NCBI GenBank assembly: GCA_020186115.1
Contig: WSYJ01000113.1
Coordinates: forward strand, 1-64,000
Reading direction: 5' to 3'
Origin: Histomonas meleagridis
Lineage: Eukaryota; Parabasalia; Tritrichomonadida; Dientamoebidae
DNA: 64,000 nt
Shown here in pieces: positions 60,245-64,000 of the stretch (its first letter is position 1; every line of letters starts with the position of its first letter). The notes beneath the pieces were generated by a model. That model made no database searches and was not told where the DNA came from. It saw nothing but the letters and a program-made list of their open reading frames with translations. The translations under genes and the position numbers were made by a program.

Positions 60245-63054
60245 CCTTTAAAAAAAATAGGGTTTGCGAGCTAGCGACTTTTGACTAGTTTACAAATACG
60301 ATTTTACATAAACTATTGTAATTTTTTTAATCTATAACCACTCTCACTCAATCTTTAATTGAAATTTTCCCGCGGAAACAATTTTTCACCGTTTTTGCCG
60401 CGCCAAAATTCAGCATTCAATTCAAAATAAAAATATCTTGCTAAGTTTAGCAGGAAGAACAAAATTTTCAGCGGATTAAAAATTTATTTTGATTATATAA
60501 TATTATTATATATAAAATAGATGGGGTTAATTTCTTTTTCTAAATTAATCTTTTTCTAATTTTCCCTTTTTAGCTTTTTTCAAAAATTTTTTCTCAAAAA
60601 TATGCTATTGTATATCTTTGCAACAATGCAGGACACCTGAAATGCATTTCTAAAAAAATGACTCCAAAAAAGTGCAACTTTCAGATAATTTATCTCGACA
60701 TACGAGAGTCATATAGCTTCGAAAATTGTATCATTCGAATGTATGCTCAATATAGAATTTACTTTAAAAATTTTAGAAATTTTTATTTTAAAAACGATTA
60801 AGGTGATTCATCTATTCCTCCTACTTATTCAATTTCGAACGGTTTTTTACTCTTTTGGTTGCGACCCCATTCTGATATTATATGGTCACTTCACAAACAT
60901 AAAACGGTTTTGTTTAAAAAATGTACAGCATTTCAATACATAAATTGAGATGCTATTTGGTCATGTCACGAACACATCAAATCTCGATTTACTTAAACTC
61001 AAGATTAATTCCTTAGAAATCAAATTTTTATTCAATTTGATAATTGTTTTTCATCATTATCAGTCAATAGCACTCCTGGTATATTCCATGCTGAATTTAG
61101 ATGCTTTTGAGTAATTTTGCTACATGCCTCCAAAAAAATATTCCAACGCTATCCTGTATCTATTTTCACCGTCATCATCACTTTTAGTCCCAAGCTTGGA
61201 TCTCAATTTTTGTTTGACGATTCCAAAAATTTTTCTATCCAGGGGTTGGTAAAGTGCTGTTTTATTAAATGGCACTTGTATAATTGTAATACTTCTCTCC
61301 ATTGCATATCTGTTGACTGTTGCTGTAATATGCGCACCATATGGTGTCAACAATAAGAGCACAAGGACCTGGATGAATTATTTTCGAATTATCAATATAA
61401 CGCTTCATAACTTCTTCATCAGTCCATCCATTTTTGCATGTCCAGACCTGATATTCAAAAGGACATTTTTCTATCATTTATTTTTTGGTAGAAATCTCGG
61501 TTTTGCTTTTTGCAAGGATAATGGCAGGGTAAGTCCTGTTTTTTGTGCAAGTCATAACGACGGTAAAGCACTCTTTTGTATTTAATGTACTGTACACCGG
61601 AACACTATCTGATCCAACAATACCCACTACCTTTTTAAGTTAATAAGCGATTCTAACAGATGTTTCATACATGTTAAAAACATGATCTTCATCAAATTTT
61701 ATAAAAACAGCATCAACCTTTTCAATATAGCTTTGAACAGCATCATTGCATATAGCACCTCTTTTTGCAATATGGGCTTATTTAAGAGAAAAATGGTTAC
61801 GTTCCAAATATTCTCTAACATATGTTATTGATGCTTCTAAGGGTGGACATTTTGTCATCTCATCTACTATCTGCGGTTCTTCCTTGGCTAATCGTAGAGT
61901 TTCACGATAGAGATTTAAAAATTCATTTGTGCGAAAACCTTCTTCATCATATTGATTTATTCCTTTAAGCGATGCAAGTGTTCTTGTGGCTCTAAGTGCA
62001 AGATTAATTGGCTTCCAATAAAAATCTTGTATTATTTTTTTAACATTCCATAATGTTAATCCATCAAGTCATCAATAACACTTTTTATTTTCTTCCAATT
62101 TCTTTTTGGGTACATTTGCTTTATGAATGCAATAAAGTGAAACATTTAATAAGAAAGTGGATTGAATGATAACAGAAGATCTTGCTGTGTTTGCATTTCA
62201 AAAAAATGAAATAATGAGTGCTAATACGTTTAACATAAAAAAATATAAACGATTTATTATAAACAATTTAAAAAAAATATAAAAAATAAGAAATTATCGT
62301 TTATTAATTAAGATAATTGCTTTTATTTCATGGTAATATGAAAAATTTTTGTATTTATTGTGTATTATATATATAATTTAAGTTATTTTCATTAAAAACG
62401 AGAATTAAAATTAATTTTTTAATTATTTATTATTCGATTTGATTTCTTCTTGTTCTTCTATGTTTTGATATGATTTCTTATTGTTTTTTTTTGCTTTGAT
62501 TCCTTCTTTTTTTTTCATTATTTGTTAATATAAAATAAAAACAATCTAAACAAAGAATATAAAACAAATGACAGAACAAAAACCACGACAAAATAAAAAC
62601 AAAAATTTCAAAAAAGGTAAAAATGGAACGAAAAAATAATCAACAATTTTAAAATAATCGAATAAATGACAAATGATACAAAAAATATAAAACTTCTATA
62701 CAATGAAGGAGAAGTCTTTGATGCTTTATGTAATGAAGGAGAAGTTTTTAATGCAATGATAGATACATTTCCGAGACAACAAAAATAAAAATGACAATTC
62801 TAACATATCACATATCGACAAAAACAATGACAATGAACATGTCATTTTACGAGTCTTTACAATTTTTTTTTGCAAACTGGCATTTAATATACAAACAGAC
62901 ATTACAAATTTTCTGTCAATTTCACCATCGCCATTAGATAAATTTTGTTGTGACGAAGTGGCGACAAAATAATTTCAAATTTTTTTTCAATAATATTCAA
63001 TTTTCGAAGTACATTCAAAAGTCGCTAGCTCGCAAACCCTACCTTTTTTAAGGG
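60245..63054 (-). mobile_element. Pogo-like DDE transposon with 40-bp TIRs
   Basis: Inverted repeats of 40 bp (60245-60284 and 63015-63054) match at about 37 positions and share the core TAGGGTTTGCGAGCTAGCGA. TA dinucleotides (60243-60244 and 63055-63056) flank the element, the Tc1/mariner-pogo signature. The interior (2.8 kb) holds a decayed pogo-type transposase on the minus strand plus AT-rich filler. The left subterminal region contains TTTTCCCGCGGAAA and GCCGCGCCAAAA motifs. The element lies in the region between the two copies of the 34-bp repeat, so it may be nested in another element. Confidence 0.85.
61120..62160 (-). pseudogene. Pogo/CENP-B-like transposase, decayed
   Basis: Minus-strand pieces in order are as follows: a poorly preserved N-terminal part (about 62160-61720), FDEDHVFNMYETSVRIAY (about 61690), VVGIVGSDSVPVYSTLNTKE, FEYQVWTCKNGWTDEEVMKR, GPCALIVDTIWCAYYSNSQQ and VPFNKTALYQPLDRKIFGIV. 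These fit the DDE_1 core of pogo/Tigger transposases. In FNMYET the usual first catalytic Asp (FNMDET) is Tyr. In LIVDTIWCAY the second Asp is kept, though the usual PAH is altered. Several frameshifts and stops separate the pieces, so the copy is inactive. Confidence 0.75.
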
Positions 63055-63056
63055 TA

Positions 63057-63777
63057 TCTTGACTGGAGGTACCACTAACGTCCTCCACAAGCTTAAGTTC
63101 AATTATTTTCATATTTGAAGGTCCTCAAATAACGGTCATTTTATATAAAAATTTCAACCTGACCCCCATCCCTAGTACACTTTATACTGATCACCTGTCT
63201 ACGCCCTTATATAAAAAATATGCTCCGCCGTCTCGGGCTTCGGCAGGTTTGTGATAAATACACTCATTCGCCATTAGGGCTCTCTTTGGGGGAGAGGGTA
63301 CCTTGGTTAAAAGAAAAAGAAAAAAAGAAAAAAGTTCTCAATTGCCCATTAAGTGAACAAACTTTGTTTTTATCACTAATGAGCAAAGTCGAAAAGAAAA
63401 AAAGAATATTAATCAGCAAAACCAAAAAAAAAAAAAAAATATCTCCAAAATCAATTGAATGGTTTACTTTTTACAATGGTAAATTAAATGAATAATGTGT
63501 ATTAAAAACAATTAACGTACTTGGTGCTGTTACTTCAAAATTGGTTTCTTCGATATAAAATATAACATAATTAGTTGATGTTAAAAATCCAATATTACAT
63601 TTATCATTTGAAGGTTTTGTAGTGCCAAAATAATATAAATAATAATTAAAAGTACTTGATCTTGAAAGTGAAGATTGATGTAGAAAATTGACAGTTATTT
63701 CTGTATAATTAGAATAGGGAGAATTGGGTTCAATAACAATAAATGCATAATAATGAGTACTATCTATAATAGGTATA
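63057..63777. other. Right flank: GC-richer island, poly-A runs and a minus-strand frame
   Basis: From about 63155 to 63310 the sequence is conspicuously richer in GC than anything else nearby (GCTCCGCCGTCTCGGGCTTC within it). It is followed by poly-A tracts near 63315-63440. A plus-strand frame over it (63220-63495) is partly low complexity. A minus-strand frame (63800-63471, 109 codons) starts inside the 34-bp repeat and has no recognisable family. Confidence 0.4.
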
Positions 63778-63812
63778 GGGTGTTCGGTTAATTCGTGCAA
63801 AAAAAATATATA
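63778..63812 (+). repeat. 34-bp repeat, copy 2
   Basis: GGGTGTTCGGTTAATTCGTG with the same A-run and (AT)n as copy 1, preceded by TATA. Copies are in direct orientation, 5113 bp apart. This one may be the left end of another element running out of the window. Confidence 0.7.
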
Positions 63813-64000
63813 GATATTAAATCACTAAACACTATTTAAAATTTAAAAGTATTTTTAAATAGCTTTTTACTGATATGGTTAATGTTGAAATTATCCATTA
63901 AGAAATCGAAATTTAACCATAACAATATTTTTTTGTATGTTAAAAATTGTACGTTAAGCATATGGAACAGCTTCTCTTCATTGAAGAACTTGTTAAAAAA
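63813..64000. other. Window end, no gene seen
   Basis: AT-rich sequence to the right of the second repeat copy. No frame of note in these 188 bases. Confidence 0.4.

Noticed and set aside
63220-63495. A 91-codon protein gene
   Set aside because: Half is lysine-rich low complexity from A-tracts and the other half is the GC-rich island; no family resemblance.

Overview
The window looks like nuclear DNA of a parabasalid protist, most like Tritrichomonas or a close relative. It is very AT-rich. The protein genes are mostly long and uninterrupted. Several gene types are typical of trichomonads: a BspA-like LRR surface protein, several DUF3447 ankyrin proteins, and mariner and pogo-type transposons. 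Some starts lie just behind a TCAYTT-like element resembling the trichomonad initiator (Inr), and several stop codons overlap a TAAA motif. The species is inferred from gene content only.

Layout. 0.15-2.8 kb: a DUF3447 ankyrin gene (locus A, minus) split by a 1.3-kb mariner. 4.2-7.2 kb: a BspA-like LRR membrane protein. 7.9-11.5 kb: ankyrin locus B, with 15 tandem ankyrin units on a 170-bp period. 13-14 kb: a dead pogo-like transposase. 15.2-18.0 kb: a membrane-anchored InlB-repeat protein ending in an IdeS/Mac-like (C66) cysteine protease domain. 18.9-20.2 kb: a second mariner. 20.8-22.2 kb: an armadillo-like protein. 22.7-23.4 kb: ankyrin fragment D. 23.7-25.4 kb: a GNAT-methyltransferase fusion. 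26.2-28.7 kb: ankyrin locus C. 28.9-30.4 kb: a broken class 3 lipase and debris. 30.5-32.1 kb: ankyrin locus E.

From 32.5 to 58.5 kb is a compact housekeeping block: a ubiquitin-specific protease, a Sec8-like exocyst subunit, a UBE3A-like AZUL-HECT ligase, a DH-PH-Kelch RhoGEF, an SF3b3/DDB1/CPSF-A-family propeller protein, cytosolic isoleucyl-tRNA synthetase, a giant BEACH protein and a possible bromodomain-like protein. From 58.6 kb to the end is mobile-element territory: a frameshifted helicase-like gene beside a 34-bp repeat, a 2.8-kb pogo-like element with 40-bp inverted repeats and TA duplications, and a second direct copy of the 34-bp repeat.

The most unusual signal is in the ankyrin loci. 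Downstream of each DUF3447 reading frame, about 34-codon ankyrin units alternate with about 70-bp AT-rich spacers. The usual 170-bp period is not a multiple of three, so the array cannot be read as one frame. Even so, every ankyrin half I translated in the intact arrays is free of stops and frameshifts, and each of the five loci has a distinct last unit leading into its own C-terminus. This fits exons separated by removable spacers, but the spacers lack a consistent GT...AG. The alternative is a reservoir of silent ankyrin cassettes.
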